Origin: Luteococcus sp048595755
Lineage (GTDB): Bacteria; Actinomycetota; Actinomycetes; Propionibacteriales; Propionibacteriaceae
Assembly (NCBI RefSeq): GCF_048595755.1
Contig: NZ_CP184360.1
Coordinates: 1,240,001-1,304,000 of the forward strand
Direction of reading: 5' to 3'
Length of the DNA: 64,000 nt
Shown one piece after another: positions 26,701-34,720 of the stretch. A model generated the notes under the pieces. The model was not told where the DNA came from, ran no database searches, and worked only from the letters and a program-made list of their open reading frames with translations. Position 1 is the stretch's first letter; every line of letters begins with the position of its first letter. The position numbers and the translations under genes are program-made.

Positions 26701-26929
26701 CGCCGGAGGCGGGGACGATCCACAACACCCCCAGATGGTCGACGGCCAACTGCTTGCCGTCCGGGGAGACGGCCACCGCGAAGTCGGTGGCCGAGGCGAA
26801 ACGTGTGCTGGCTGCGGGAGGAGCCGCGCTGGCCTGCGGTGAATTCCCGACGACGGCGGCGGTTCCGGTGACGGCCGCGGCACCCAGCAGGGTGCGACGC
26901 GACAGGGTGAGGGATTGCGTTGTGTGCAT
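23750..26929 (-). CDS. Tat-exported PD40 beta-propeller/amidohydrolase protein
   Basis: A 1059-residue protein. A Tat signal (SRRTLLGAAAVTG, residues 10-22) is followed by a beta-propeller with many SPDGKxIA repeats, spread over about 45-560, as in TolB/PD40 proteins. An amidohydrolase domain (about 590-985) has the metal motif MPGLIDAHHH, a later SGTDAPIDH, and the C-terminal ADLLIVDGNPLENI. The extreme C-terminus, from about 1000, is basic and low-complexity, ending in WWNSPQELAEARRQCCREH. Family members are exported metal-dependent hydrolases of unknown substrate; the propeller probably binds protein or peptide ligands. A perfect hairpin lies behind the gene. Reaction and substrate cannot be named. 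Confidence 0.8.
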   Translation of the reverse strand: MHTTQSLTLSRRTLLGAAAVTGTAAVVGNSPQASAAPPAASTRFASATDFAVAVSPDGKQLAVDHLGVLWIVPASGGIARRLTSDFSDIAQPNWSPDGKRIAFQSYRDGNFHIWSCTPDGTDLRQHTQGPFDHREPRFSPDGKTIAYSTDQGGSYNIGLLDVASGKTRLLVMDAQDAYEPAWSPDGKRIAYVVENTQVHEVTVHSGQRRTLATLEPEQVAHHPAYLPDGKEVAFHLFADGKNSLQLTDGAALVSGEEVFPLPASFLPDGTFYYAAGGRIRRRRLSGSDAATIGFTAAVKPVQPNYRRSVRRFDAPGRFPVVGIGSPVLSRDGKQIAFCALNDVYLMPVDGKAKPLFQEPWWFSHPDFSPSGKELVYASDRSGTMNLWIRDLASGADRQLTAFTDMAAVSCRWSPDGKEIAFLDQDGGLWVADATTGSSQLVFDATFEPGRPTWSPDGKLIALAAVKPYTKRFREGLSTILVVDRATGEGSYHEVAPHRSLQTRGDDGPIWAPDGSSMLFAMANRAWTLPVDEAGKPTGKPRRVNDELTDALSWGADSQTFLYLSGERLRLSRRGRVRTLSTALTWSNHRGTEKAYVIHAGQLWDGESKTVRRNVDVVVRGQRIVAVEPHRKRPGMTVVDASKRFVMPGLIDAHHHREMQGYEYGSRQGALWLSMGVTMTRSPGSPAFHMVHEREAVQSGRRLAPRYLATGEAIDGSRIYYNFMRPTTSTGQVREEMRRARELDYDLIKCYVRLRTEDHRRVIADAHRAGMHVTSHYHYPALAFGGDWTEHIGATNRFGYSRTITNVGTGYEDVIKPFVDAQMARTPTLFDSSILYREDDSLVSDERITRLNPVWRKAALDRTVEEARAGDPTPTLTKLENQVAQVKAMIRAGGVVTSGTDAPIDHLAISLHMNLRAMVKFGVSTLDALRSVTSVTGKVLRQPIGRVAKGMYADLLIVDGNPLENIDDLANVNAVVTAGRHLTRAEIMAPFPSPTATDRRQPVKGTSVAAASGAKTSRVTAKQGDQQVRPRVPKHGSAQDQWWNSPQELAEARRQCCREH

Positions 26930-27047
26930 GGTCAGAACTCCTGGAGTGGGGTGGGCCAGGCTGGCCGCGACGCACCGCCGTTGGTGCGTCGTAGCCGCTA
27001 CTTTGCCTCACACAACGATGAAATTGTGCTGAATATCACACAAAGTT

Positions 27048-28352
27048 CTACGAGGTGGCTTGTTTCCTGGCCGCCACTGCGGCCAGCAGGGCACCCACAC
27101 CCAGCAAAGGCAGCCCCAGCCGCCAGGTCTCGGCCTCCACCCGGGTGGCCAGGAGCAGGCAGGAGGCAAAGCCCAGCACCGGCAGCACCGCCGGCACCCG
27201 GAAGTGTGGTCGCTGCACCACGTCCTTGCGCAGCACCAGCACCGCCAGGTTGACGCTGCCGAAGACCACCAGGAGCAGCAGCACCAGGGTGCTGGCCAGC
27301 GTCGCCACCTCGCCGGTCAGGGCCAGCAGTATCGACAGGGCGGTGGTGGCCAGGATCGCCACCCAAGGGGTGCGACGGCCGGGCAAGACCCGCTGCAGCA
27401 CGCGAGGCAGCAGGCCGTCGCGTGCCATGCCATAGGCCAGCCGCGACGACATGATGCCGGTCAGCAGCGCACCGTTGGCCACCGCGACCAGCGCGATGAC
27501 GCTGAACAGCACGGTGGGCACCCCGCCGGCTGCGCGCACCACCTCCAACAGCGGACCCGATGAGGCGGCCAGCTCGTCGGTAGGGAGGATGGCGGAGGCC
27601 GCGACCCCGACGCCGACGTAGATGAAGCCCGCCACCAGCAGCGCACCGAACAGCGCCCGGGGATAGGAGCGGCTGGGATCGCTGGCCTCCTCGGCGATGT
27701 TCACCGAGGTCTCGAAACCGACGTAGGAGTAGAAGGCCAGCACGGAGGCGGCCAGCACCGCCCCCGCCACCCCGTGCTCGGGTGTGCCCAGTTGCGTCAG
27801 CCGCGACAGGTCGGCATCGCCGCGGCCGATCACCACCAGCCCGAGGGCCAGCACCAAGAGCAGGCCGGAGACCTCCACCACCGTGGCGACCGCATTGGTG
27901 GCCATCGACTCCTTGATGCCGCGCAGGTTCAAGGCCGCCAACAGCCCCAGGAAGACCACCACGACCAGGGCCGTCGGCAACTGGACGAATTCGGCCAGGT
28001 AGTCGCCGGCGAAACCCAGCGCCAGGGCTCCCACCGAGACGATGCCCGCGGCCAGCATGCAGAAGCCGACGAGGAATCCGACGAAGGGGCCGAAGGCGCG
28101 CTGCGTGTAGTGCGCCGATCCGCCCGCCCACGGGTACTTGGTGGCCAGCTCCGCATAGGACCCGGCGGTCAGCAGGGCCAGCAGCAGGGCCACCAGCAGC
28201 GGCACCCAGACCGCACCACCGGCGGTGCCGGCCACCTCGCCGACCAGCACGTAGACGCCGGCGCCCAGCACGTCGCCCAGGATGAACAGGAACAGACCCC
28301 AGGTGCCGACGGCACGCTTCAGCGGGGCAGGGGAGGCCTCTGGAGAAGACAT
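27048..28352 (-). CDS. APC-superfamily amino acid permease
   Basis: A 434-residue membrane protein with about 12 hydrophobic segments. The N-terminus GLFLFILGDVLGAGVYVLVG is the APC signature of transmembrane helix 1, whose unwound GAG segment binds substrate. YPWAGGSAHYTQRAFG and FYSYVGFETSVNIAEEA (helix 6) are also typical of the basic amino acid/polyamine antiporter branch. Likely a secondary transporter in the cytoplasmic membrane. The substrate is not predictable; it lies alone between the exported amidohydrolase and the sensor kinase gene. Confidence 0.82.
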   Translation of the reverse strand: MSSPEASPAPLKRAVGTWGLFLFILGDVLGAGVYVLVGEVAGTAGGAVWVPLLVALLLALLTAGSYAELATKYPWAGGSAHYTQRAFGPFVGFLVGFCMLAAGIVSVGALALGFAGDYLAEFVQLPTALVVVVFLGLLAALNLRGIKESMATNAVATVVEVSGLLLVLALGLVVIGRGDADLSRLTQLGTPEHGVAGAVLAASVLAFYSYVGFETSVNIAEEASDPSRSYPRALFGALLVAGFIYVGVGVAASAILPTDELAASSGPLLEVVRAAGGVPTVLFSVIALVAVANGALLTGIMSSRLAYGMARDGLLPRVLQRVLPGRRTPWVAILATTALSILLALTGEVATLASTLVLLLLVVFGSVNLAVLVLRKDVVQRPHFRVPAVLPVLGFASCLLLATRVEAETWRLGLPLLGVGALLAAVAARKQATS

Positions 28353-28448
28353 GGCAGGCAGGCTAACCAGCCCGTCCCCGCCGCCGCACCACCCTTGGGG
28401 ACCAAATGAGACCGCTCAGGCCCCGAGTCGGCTCAGGCCCGACGTATC

Positions 28449-29909
28449 TCAAGCCTCGCCTTCGGGGGCTGGGGCCGGTTCCTCCTCGGCCAGCTGCTCC
28501 TCGACGGTCTTGCCGGGCAGCCGCACGACGAACTCGGCGCCACCCTCGGCGGAGCGACGAGCGGTCACCTGCCCGCCGTGCGAGGTGATGGTGTGCGCGA
28601 CGATCGACAGGCCCAGGCCGGTGCCGGGGGTGTTGCGCGCCCGGTCGGAACGGTAGAAGCGGTCGAAGACGTGCGGCAGGTCCTCGTCGGCGATGCCCGG
28701 GCCCTGGTCGGCGATGCGCAGCGTGTCGCCCTCCAGGTGCACGTGGATGGTGCCGCCGGGCGGGCTGAATTTGACGGCATTGTCGAGCAGGTTGGTGACG
28801 GCACGCTCCAGGGTGTCGGGTTCACCCACCAGGAAGAGCGGGTTGAGCTCGACGTCGAAGTTGAGGCCGGGGCCGCGTCGCTTGGCGCGCACGATGGCCG
28901 ACTCCACCACGTCGCGCAGGTCGAGCGGCTCGGGATTGGCGGTCACCTTGTCCTCGCGGGACAGCTGCACCAGGTCACCCACCAGCGAGGTGAACTCGCC
29001 CAGCTGGGCGGCGATGTCGTGCAGGATCTCGCCGCGGGCACCCTCGGGCAGCATGCCGGTCTTCTCGTCGGCCACCAGCAGCTCGATGTTGGTGCGCATG
29101 GAGGTCAGCGGCGTGCGCAGCTCGTGCCCGGCGTCGGCGATCAGGCGCTTCTGGCGTTCTCGCGACGAACTCAGCGAGTTCAGCATGGTGTTGAAGGATC
29201 GGGTCAGGTCGCCCAGTTCGTCCTCGGAGTGGATCTCGATGGGTGCCAGCTCGTCGGTCTCGGTGACGTGGGTCACGGCCCCCGACAGGTTGCGCAGCGG
29301 GCTGAGCGCCTCCCGGGCAGTCCACCAACCCAGGCCGACGGCCATCACCACGCCGATGCCGCCGGTCAAGATCATGGTGATCCACAGCGAGTCCAGCGTC
29401 GACTCGGTGGGCGACAGGGGCCGGGCCAGCACCAGGGCGTAGCGCTTGTCCTGCACCACCTGGGGCACCGCCACCATGCGGTAGCGGGTGCCGTCGATGT
29501 CGGTCAGCGTACGAGCCGAGGTGCCGGTCTGGGTGCGGGCGACCGCCAGCTCCTCGGCGCCCCACTCGATGGTGACGGCAGTGCCGGGCACCTCCGTCGC
29601 CTTGTTGTCGCTGCCCAGCAGCAGGAGCGCGACGTTGGCGGCGCGTAGGGCGTCGGAGTTGAGGCCACCCATCCCCTCGATGTCGGACTCGATCGGGGTG
29701 CTGATGTAGGAGGCAACCTCGATCAGCTCATTGTCGAGCTGCTCGTACAGGCTCACCCGGGCGGTGACGTAGGCGGCGACCGAGATCAGCACCACGGCCA
29801 GCGACACCGACATGGTGGACAGCCACACCAGCCGTCGGCTCAGCGAGGCACGACGTTGCCGCCAACCGCCCCGCAGGAGGGAGCGCGCTGAGCGGATCAA
29901 GGAGTTCAC
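28449..29909 (-). CDS. MprB-like HAMP sensor histidine kinase
   Basis: A 486-residue kinase. Layout: transmembrane helix about 27-50, extracytoplasmic sensor domain about 51-175, second helix about 176-198, HAMP about 199-250, the dimerisation helix with the phosphorylated His262 (ADAGHELRTPLTSM), and an ATPase domain with N-box NLLDNAVKFSPPGG, G1 DQGPGIADED and G2 GTGLGLSI. This is the MprB/TcsB class. It is preceded 54 bases upstream by the response regulator gene, so the pair forms one unit. Signal unknown; cell envelope stress is typical for MprB relatives. Confidence 0.85.
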   Translation of the reverse strand: MNSLIRSARSLLRGGWRQRRASLSRRLVWLSTMSVSLAVVLISVAAYVTARVSLYEQLDNELIEVASYISTPIESDIEGMGGLNSDALRAANVALLLLGSDNKATEVPGTAVTIEWGAEELAVARTQTGTSARTLTDIDGTRYRMVAVPQVVQDKRYALVLARPLSPTESTLDSLWITMILTGGIGVVMAVGLGWWTAREALSPLRNLSGAVTHVTETDELAPIEIHSEDELGDLTRSFNTMLNSLSSSRERQKRLIADAGHELRTPLTSMRTNIELLVADEKTGMLPEGARGEILHDIAAQLGEFTSLVGDLVQLSREDKVTANPEPLDLRDVVESAIVRAKRRGPGLNFDVELNPLFLVGEPDTLERAVTNLLDNAVKFSPPGGTIHVHLEGDTLRIADQGPGIADEDLPHVFDRFYRSDRARNTPGTGLGLSIVAHTITSHGGQVTARRSAEGGAEFVVRLPGKTVEEQLAEEEPAPAPEGEA

Positions 29910-29963
29910 GTGTGGTGCCTGTCATGGGTCAGAGGGGCGTTCTTGGGGCGGGACCCCGGTGGA

Positions 29964-30650
29964 TCACGGGGGAGTCTCGCGCAGCACGTAGCCGATGCCA
30001 CGCACGGTGTGGATCAGCCGAGATTCGCCCTCTGCCTCGGTCTTGCGGCGCAGGTAGCCGATGTAGACCTCCAGCGAGTTCGCCGTGGTGGGGAAGTCGA
30101 AGCCCCACACCTCGTTGAGCAGCCAACCGCGTTCCAGCACGCGTCGCGGGTGCTCCATGAAGACCTGCAGCAGCGCGAACTCGGTGCGGGTGAGGCTGAT
30201 CTTGCGCCCACCGCGGGAGACCTCGCGGGTCTGGGTGTCCAGGATCATGTCCTCGAAGACGAGGGTCTCGTTGCCCTTCTCCGTCTCGGGGCGCGAACGC
30301 CGGGTCAGGGCCCGCACCCGGGCCAGCAGCTCGTCGAGCGCGAAGGGCTTGACCATGTAGTCGTCGGCGCCGGCATCCAGGCCGTCGACGCGGTCACCGA
30401 CGGCGTCACGGGCGGTCAGGATGAGGATCGGCACGTCATTGCCGGTCTGGCGCAGCATCCGGGTGGTCTCCAGCCCGTCGAGCCGCGGCATCATCACGTC
30501 CATGATGACCGCCTCGGCCTTCACGGCGGAGAGCTTCGCGAGGGCCTCCAGCCCGTCGGCCGCGGTGCTCACCTCATACCCGCTGTACTGCATGGAGCGG
30601 GCCAAGGAGTCGCGGACGGCCTGGTCGTCGTCAACCACGAGGATGTGCAT
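29964..30650 (-). CDS. MprA-like OmpR-family response regulator
   Basis: A 228-residue OmpR-type regulator. The receiver domain has acidic pocket DDD (7-9), phosphoacceptor Asp51 (VIMDVMMPRLDG) and Lys101 (MVKPFALDE). The C-terminal winged helix contains LTRTEFALLQVFMEHP and ANSLEVYIGYLRRK. It should bind DNA when phosphorylated by the downstream kinase. Upstream, 36 bases away, is the tandem DUF6457-like gene on the same strand, so readthrough from the molybdoenzyme accessory genes is possible. Confidence 0.9.
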   Translation of the reverse strand: MHILVVDDDQAVRDSLARSMQYSGYEVSTAADGLEALAKLSAVKAEAVIMDVMMPRLDGLETTRMLRQTGNDVPILILTARDAVGDRVDGLDAGADDYMVKPFALDELLARVRALTRRSRPETEKGNETLVFEDMILDTQTREVSRGGRKISLTRTEFALLQVFMEHPRRVLERGWLLNEVWGFDFPTTANSLEVYIGYLRRKTEAEGESRLIHTVRGIGYVLRETPP

Positions 30651-30686
30651 GCGCCTAGCTTGCCACTTGCGGCGCCGGATTGCCTG

Positions 30687-31187
30687 TCAGGCGTCGGTGA
30701 CCTGCTCCAGCGCCCGCATGATCCGCTCCAGCAGATCGGTCAACGATTCACCACTGCGAGTGTGGGCCAGGCCCAGCAGGTAGGTGGCGACCGGCGCCAT
30801 CGGACGCACGCTGGCATGGGCGATGTGGCGGCCGATGCCGGGCAGCTCGTCCACCGGGACGTCGTCGACGTCGAGCCCGAGGGCGTCGCAGGCGCGTTGG
30901 GTGAAGGCGTGCCACTGGGCGGGGTCCTCGGCCTGTTCCGAATCGAGCGGTGTGCTGGGCACCACGTCGAGGAGCGCTTGCTGCAACTCGGCCCGGTCCG
31001 CCTCCGGGCGCTGCCCGATCGCCGCACCCCACAGGTAGCCGCCCACCGGCGCCATGGGTCGCAGGCCTGCCCGGGCGATGGCTCCCGCCACGTCGTGGAT
31101 GGCGTCGACGTCCACGTCGTGGGCCGTCAGGCCGACACTGTCGTAGGCCCGGTGCAGGTGGGGTTCGAGGTTGAACTTGCTGGTCAC
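30687..31187 (-). CDS. Tandem DUF6457-like protein in the DMSO reductase cluster
   Basis: A 166-residue protein starting with GTG at 31187, with AGGAG 8 bases upstream. It contains the same unit twice: residues about 6-52 (AYDSVGLTAHDVDVDAI, then RPMAPVGGYLWGAA) and about 90-145 (ACDALGLDVDDVPVDEL, then RPMAPVATYLLGLA). Single units of this shape (DUF6457) normally occur as a short protein or fused to molybdenum-cofactor enzymes. Sitting between an iron-sulfur protein and a two-component system, opposite dmsABCD, it may help molybdopterin enzyme maturation. The role is unproven; the duplication is directly visible. Confidence 0.6.
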   Translation of the reverse strand: MTSKFNLEPHLHRAYDSVGLTAHDVDVDAIHDVAGAIARAGLRPMAPVGGYLWGAAIGQRPEADRAELQQALLDVVPSTPLDSEQAEDPAQWHAFTQRACDALGLDVDDVPVDELPGIGRHIAHASVRPMAPVATYLLGLAHTRSGESLTDLLERIMRALEQVTDA

Positions 31188-31249
31188 GGGAAGACTCCTG
31201 TCATCCGGGGCTGGTGCTGGCGACACAGGGCGGTGCCACCTCGATCGAA

Positions 31250-32128
31250 TCACAACCGACGGCCGTCGGGGCCACGGCCCAGCCGGTCGAGCACCTCGGG
31301 CGGCAGGTGCACCCCGAAGGGATCGGCGTTGCGTGCGCGGCAGTGCGGGCAGGTCTGGTCACCGTCGTCGGGAAAACGGCTGCGGCACCGCCGGCAGGTG
31401 GTGGTGTTCACCGTCGTCAGGGTGGTGGCGTCGGCCTCCAGGGCCGCCTGCCACGGCAGCGGGGCGGGGCTGCTGAGGGCCTGGGCGGGGCAGTGGGTGA
31501 TGCAGGCGCGTTCCCCGTGGCACCGCGACGGGTCGTGCCTCAGGCTTGACAGACCACCGGCATGGGTGAGGCTGAGGGCATCGTGCGGGCAGGCCTGCAC
31601 GCAGACCCCGCAGGCGATGCAGCCGGTGGCCTCCAGCGCCAGGGCCGGCGAGCTGACGGACGCGTCGTCCACCCCGGCCACGGCCAAGGACTCCAGCAGA
31701 CGCTGGTGCGCGTCGCTTCCGGCCGGGTGCAGGGCGGGTTCGGCGCGGCGCAACCCGAGCGCGGAGCGGCGGCTCACCGGCGGACGCGCCACGTCGGCCA
31801 ATGGTCCGGCGGGCAGGCCCTCGGGCACCTCCAGGCCGAGGCGCCCCTCACCCATCAGGCGCGCCAGGGCGGCCAGTTCGGGGCGTGCCCGGCCCGCACG
31901 GCAGTCGCCCAGGTCCAGGTGCAGGCCGCCCGCGGCCCGGGCCAGGTCGACGAGGCGATAGGCCTCGACGTGGGCCAGGCACTCGTCCAGCCGCACCGTG
32001 CGGGCCGGGTGCTGGCGTGGTGTGTGGTCGCACAGCACGACGGCGGGGCCGGGGTCGCGACGCAGCCAGGCCAGGACAGTGGCGTGGCGTGCGTCGGCCT
32101 GCCGCAGGAGCTCCGCCGGGTCTGTCAT
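31250..32128 (-). CDS. 4Fe-4S ferredoxin-type protein with C-terminal zinc ribbon
   Basis: A 292-residue protein. ATG 32128 is preferred to an upstream in-frame start because GGAGG precedes it. The first 150 residues lack metal motifs. A 4Fe-4S ferredoxin motif CIACGVCVQACPHDAL lies at about 168-183, and a second, irregular cysteine set (CHGERACITHCPAQAL, C-x5-C-x3-C) follows at about 205-220. A zinc ribbon (CRRC and CPHC) is near the end. It is divergent from dmsA across a palindromic operator, so it is probably an electron-transfer or assembly factor of the DMSO reductase. Role inferred from context. Confidence 0.65.
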   Translation of the reverse strand: MTDPAELLRQADARHATVLAWLRRDPGPAVVLCDHTPRQHPARTVRLDECLAHVEAYRLVDLARAAGGLHLDLGDCRAGRARPELAALARLMGEGRLGLEVPEGLPAGPLADVARPPVSRRSALGLRRAEPALHPAGSDAHQRLLESLAVAGVDDASVSSPALALEATGCIACGVCVQACPHDALSLTHAGGLSSLRHDPSRCHGERACITHCPAQALSSPAPLPWQAALEADATTLTTVNTTTCRRCRSRFPDDGDQTCPHCRARNADPFGVHLPPEVLDRLGRGPDGRRL

Positions 32129-32158
32129 CAACCTTCCTCCGGGCCTCGTCGCGACGGT

Positions 32159-32180
32159 GGTGACAGGGACCCCTGTCACC
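32159..32180. promoter_or_regulatory. Palindromic operator between the ferredoxin and dmsA genes
   Basis: GGTGACAGGG 32159-32168 and CCCTGTCACC 32171-32180 are perfect inverted repeats with a 2-base centre. The site lies between divergent genes and overlaps the -35 region expected for the dmsA promoter (-10 at 32199). It does not match the FNR (TTGAT) or CRP (TGTGA-N6-TCACA) spacing, so the binding regulator is unknown. Confidence 0.55.
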
Positions 32181-32198
32181 CCGCAAATACTGCTTCAC

Positions 32199-32204
32199 TA
32201 GGCT
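32199..32204 (+). promoter_or_regulatory. Candidate -10 box of dmsA
   Basis: TAGGCT, a good TANNNT match, is 42 bases before ATG 32247. Transcription would start near 32211, and the GGGAGG ribosome site at 32235-32240 is inside the leader. The palindromic operator sits about 19 bases upstream of the box. Confidence 0.45.
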
Positions 32205-32246
32205 GGAAGCGTATCTTGCCGCCCCATCATGTTCGGGAGGAACCGC

Positions 32247-34709
32247 ATGACCATCACTGACCAGCAGCTTGGCCCGGGATCGACGCGGCTCTCCCGTCGG
32301 CGTTTGATGCAGTGGACCGGAGCAGCCGCCGGAGCGGGCGCCTTGGTCTCCGCCCTGCCCGAGCAGGCCGCCAGCGACCCGGTGCACCTGAAGCAGGCCG
32401 ATGGCATGCCCGACGCCGACCGCACCGTGTGGAGCGCCTGCATCGTCAACTGCGGCTCACGCTGCCCGCTGCGGCTGCAGGTCAAGGACGGCGTCGTGGT
32501 GCGGGTGCTGCCCGACAACACCGGCGACGACACCTTGGAGAACCGCCAGATCCGTGCCTGCGTGCGTGGCCGCAACATGCGCCAGCGCATCTACAACCCC
32601 GACCGCATCAAGAAGCCCCTCAAGCGCAAGGAGGGCACCAAGCGCGGCGAGGGACAGTGGGAGGAGATCAGTTGGGACGAGGCCTTCGACCTGTTCGCCG
32701 AGAAGCTCAAGCACACCTACGACAAGTACGGCCCCGAAGCCGTCTTCAAGGTCTACGGCTCCGGCGTGTGGAATGCCCATCTGGCCTACGGCGCCGGCTG
32801 GCAGCGGCTGTTCAATGCCATGGGCGGCCACCTGGGCTACTACAACAACTACTCCTACAGCCAGATCGGCGGCATCACCCGCTTCCACTACGGCAATCCC
32901 GACGAACAGGTCTCCAACTCCTTCGAGGACTCCATCAAGCACGGCCGGATGCTGGTGCTGTGGGGCAACAACCCGCAGGAGACCCGCATGTCGGGCGGCG
33001 GGCTCACCTATGTCTCGCTGGAGGCGGCCCGCAAGGCCGGCCTGAAGATCGTCGTGGTGGATCCGCGCCACTCCGATTCCGTCGCGGTGCTGGCCGACCA
33101 GTGGATCAGCCCCCGGCCCGGCACCGACGCGGCGCTGGTCAACGGCATCGTTCACCACCTGGTGAAGAACAACCTGCACGACCAGGCCTTCCTCGACAAG
33201 TACTGCGTCGGGTTCGACGAGGACCACATGCCCAAGGGCATCCCGGCCAACAACTCCTACCTGAGCTACATCATGGGCAAGGGCGAGGACGGCATCGAGA
33301 AGACCCCGGCCTGGGCGTCGAAGATCACCGGCGTGCCGGAGAAGACCATCATCGAGTTCGCGCTGGAACTGGGCCGCACCAAGCCGGTGAACATCACCCA
33401 GGGTTGGGGCCCGCAGCGCCACGCCAATGGTGAGAACCAGGCCCGCGCCATCTACACCCTGGCCAATGTGCTCGGTCAGGTGGGCATCCCCGGCGGCGGC
33501 ACCGGGGGCCGCGAGGGCAACTACTGGCCGCTGACGGCCTGGCTGCCCGACGGTGACAACCCGTGCAAGGCCTCGATCAGCAACTTCGCGTGGAGCGAGG
33601 CGATCGTGCGCGGCGAGGAGATGACCGACGTCAAGGACGGCGTGCGCGGCGTCAAGAAGCTCAGCACCGGCATCAAGTTCCTGCTGGAGTACGGCGGCAA
33701 CATGCTGGGCAGCCAGCATGCCGACCTGAACAAGCTGCGTGAGATCCTGCAGGACGAGTCCAAGTGCGAGTTCATCGTCACCGTCGACAACCAGATGTCC
33801 ACCTCGGCGGATCTCTCCGACCTGGTGCTGCCCGACACCACCACCGCCGAGCGCTGGGACCTGGTGCCCAGCGAGTACTGCGGTGACACCGCCTACCTGA
33901 TCGCCTGCGAGAAGGCCATCGAACCACTGCACGACTCCAAGCCGGCCTACGAGATGGTCACCGAGATCGCCAAGCGGCTGGGCGTGGAGCAGAAGGTCAC
34001 CGAGGGCCGCGACCTGCGGGGCTGGGCGCAGTACCTGCAGGACGAGGTGAACGTGAAGGCCGTGCCCGGCATGCCCAAGTTCGAGGAGATGCTCAAGAAG
34101 GGCGTGCACCGCTACCGCAACCCCGAGGGCACCACCGTCGCGCTGAAGGACTTTCGCGCCGATCCCGAGAAGAACCCGCTCGAGACGCCCACCGGCAAGA
34201 TCGAGATCTTCTCCGAGGAGTTGTGGAACATGGCCAAGACCTGGGAGTTCCCCGACGCGAAGAAGGGCGACGTGATCACCGCACTGCCGGTGCACGTCGA
34301 CACCTGGGAGGGCGCCATGGAGGCGCTGTCCAATGACAAGTACCCGCTGCAGCTGATCGGCCACCACTACAAGCAGCGCGTCCACTCCACCTACGGCAAC
34401 CTGTCCAACCTGCAGGAGGCCCACCCGCAGGCGGTGTGGATCAGCATCCCCGATGCCGAGAGGCGCGGCATCAAGAACGGCGACATGGTGGAGATCTTCA
34501 ACGACCGTGGCCGGGTGCAGATCCCGGCCAAGGTGACGGCACGCATCATGCCCGGCGTCGCCTCACTGCCGCAGGGCGCCTGGACCGACTTCGATGCCGA
34601 CGGCGTCGACCACGGTGGCGCGGTCAATGTGCTCACCTCGCTGCACTGGACCCCGGTCTCCAAGGGCAACTGCCAGCACACCACCCTGGTGCAGATCGAG
34701 AAGGCCTGA
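32247..34709 (+). CDS. dmsA: DMSO reductase-family molybdenum catalytic subunit
   Basis: An 820-residue protein. ATG 32247 is preferred to 32229 because of GGGAGG 6 bases upstream. A Tat signal SRRRLMQW (residues 16-23) directs export of the folded protein. The first iron-sulfur site C-x3-C-x3-C (CIVNCGSRC, near 64-72) is followed after about 32 residues by its fourth ligand Cys in RACVRG. The molybdopterin domains include GGHLGYYNNYSYSQIGG, where the serine ligand of the DmsA class is expected, and WGNNPQETRMSGG. The C-terminal domain binds the second pterin. Together with dmsB and dmsC it forms a membrane-attached terminal reductase facing the outside, using DMSO, TMAO or another oxide. The actual substrate is not known. 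Confidence 0.88.
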   Translation: MTITDQQLGPGSTRLSRRRLMQWTGAAAGAGALVSALPEQAASDPVHLKQADGMPDADRTVWSACIVNCGSRCPLRLQVKDGVVVRVLPDNTGDDTLENRQIRACVRGRNMRQRIYNPDRIKKPLKRKEGTKRGEGQWEEISWDEAFDLFAEKLKHTYDKYGPEAVFKVYGSGVWNAHLAYGAGWQRLFNAMGGHLGYYNNYSYSQIGGITRFHYGNPDEQVSNSFEDSIKHGRMLVLWGNNPQETRMSGGGLTYVSLEAARKAGLKIVVVDPRHSDSVAVLADQWISPRPGTDAALVNGIVHHLVKNNLHDQAFLDKYCVGFDEDHMPKGIPANNSYLSYIMGKGEDGIEKTPAWASKITGVPEKTIIEFALELGRTKPVNITQGWGPQRHANGENQARAIYTLANVLGQVGIPGGGTGGREGNYWPLTAWLPDGDNPCKASISNFAWSEAIVRGEEMTDVKDGVRGVKKLSTGIKFLLEYGGNMLGSQHADLNKLREILQDESKCEFIVTVDNQMSTSADLSDLVLPDTTTAERWDLVPSEYCGDTAYLIACEKAIEPLHDSKPAYEMVTEIAKRLGVEQKVTEGRDLRGWAQYLQDEVNVKAVPGMPKFEEMLKKGVHRYRNPEGTTVALKDFRADPEKNPLETPTGKIEIFSEELWNMAKTWEFPDAKKGDVITALPVHVDTWEGAMEALSNDKYPLQLIGHHYKQRVHSTYGNLSNLQEAHPQAVWISIPDAERRGIKNGDMVEIFNDRGRVQIPAKVTARIMPGVASLPQGAWTDFDADGVDHGGAVNVLTSLHWTPVSKGNCQHTTLVQIEKA

Positions 34710-34720
34710 GAGGACGGATC

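Noticed and set aside
24857..26842. 661-codon plus-strand open frame opposite the amidohydrolase gene
   Set aside because: Antisense image of the PD40 repeats; composition is artefactual.
32159..32180. CRP or FNR binding site
   Set aside because: Half-site sequence and spacing differ from both consensus patterns.
32457..34424. Long minus-strand open frame opposite dmsA
   Set aside because: Shadow of the GC-rich third positions of dmsA; no recognisable motif and no ribosome site.
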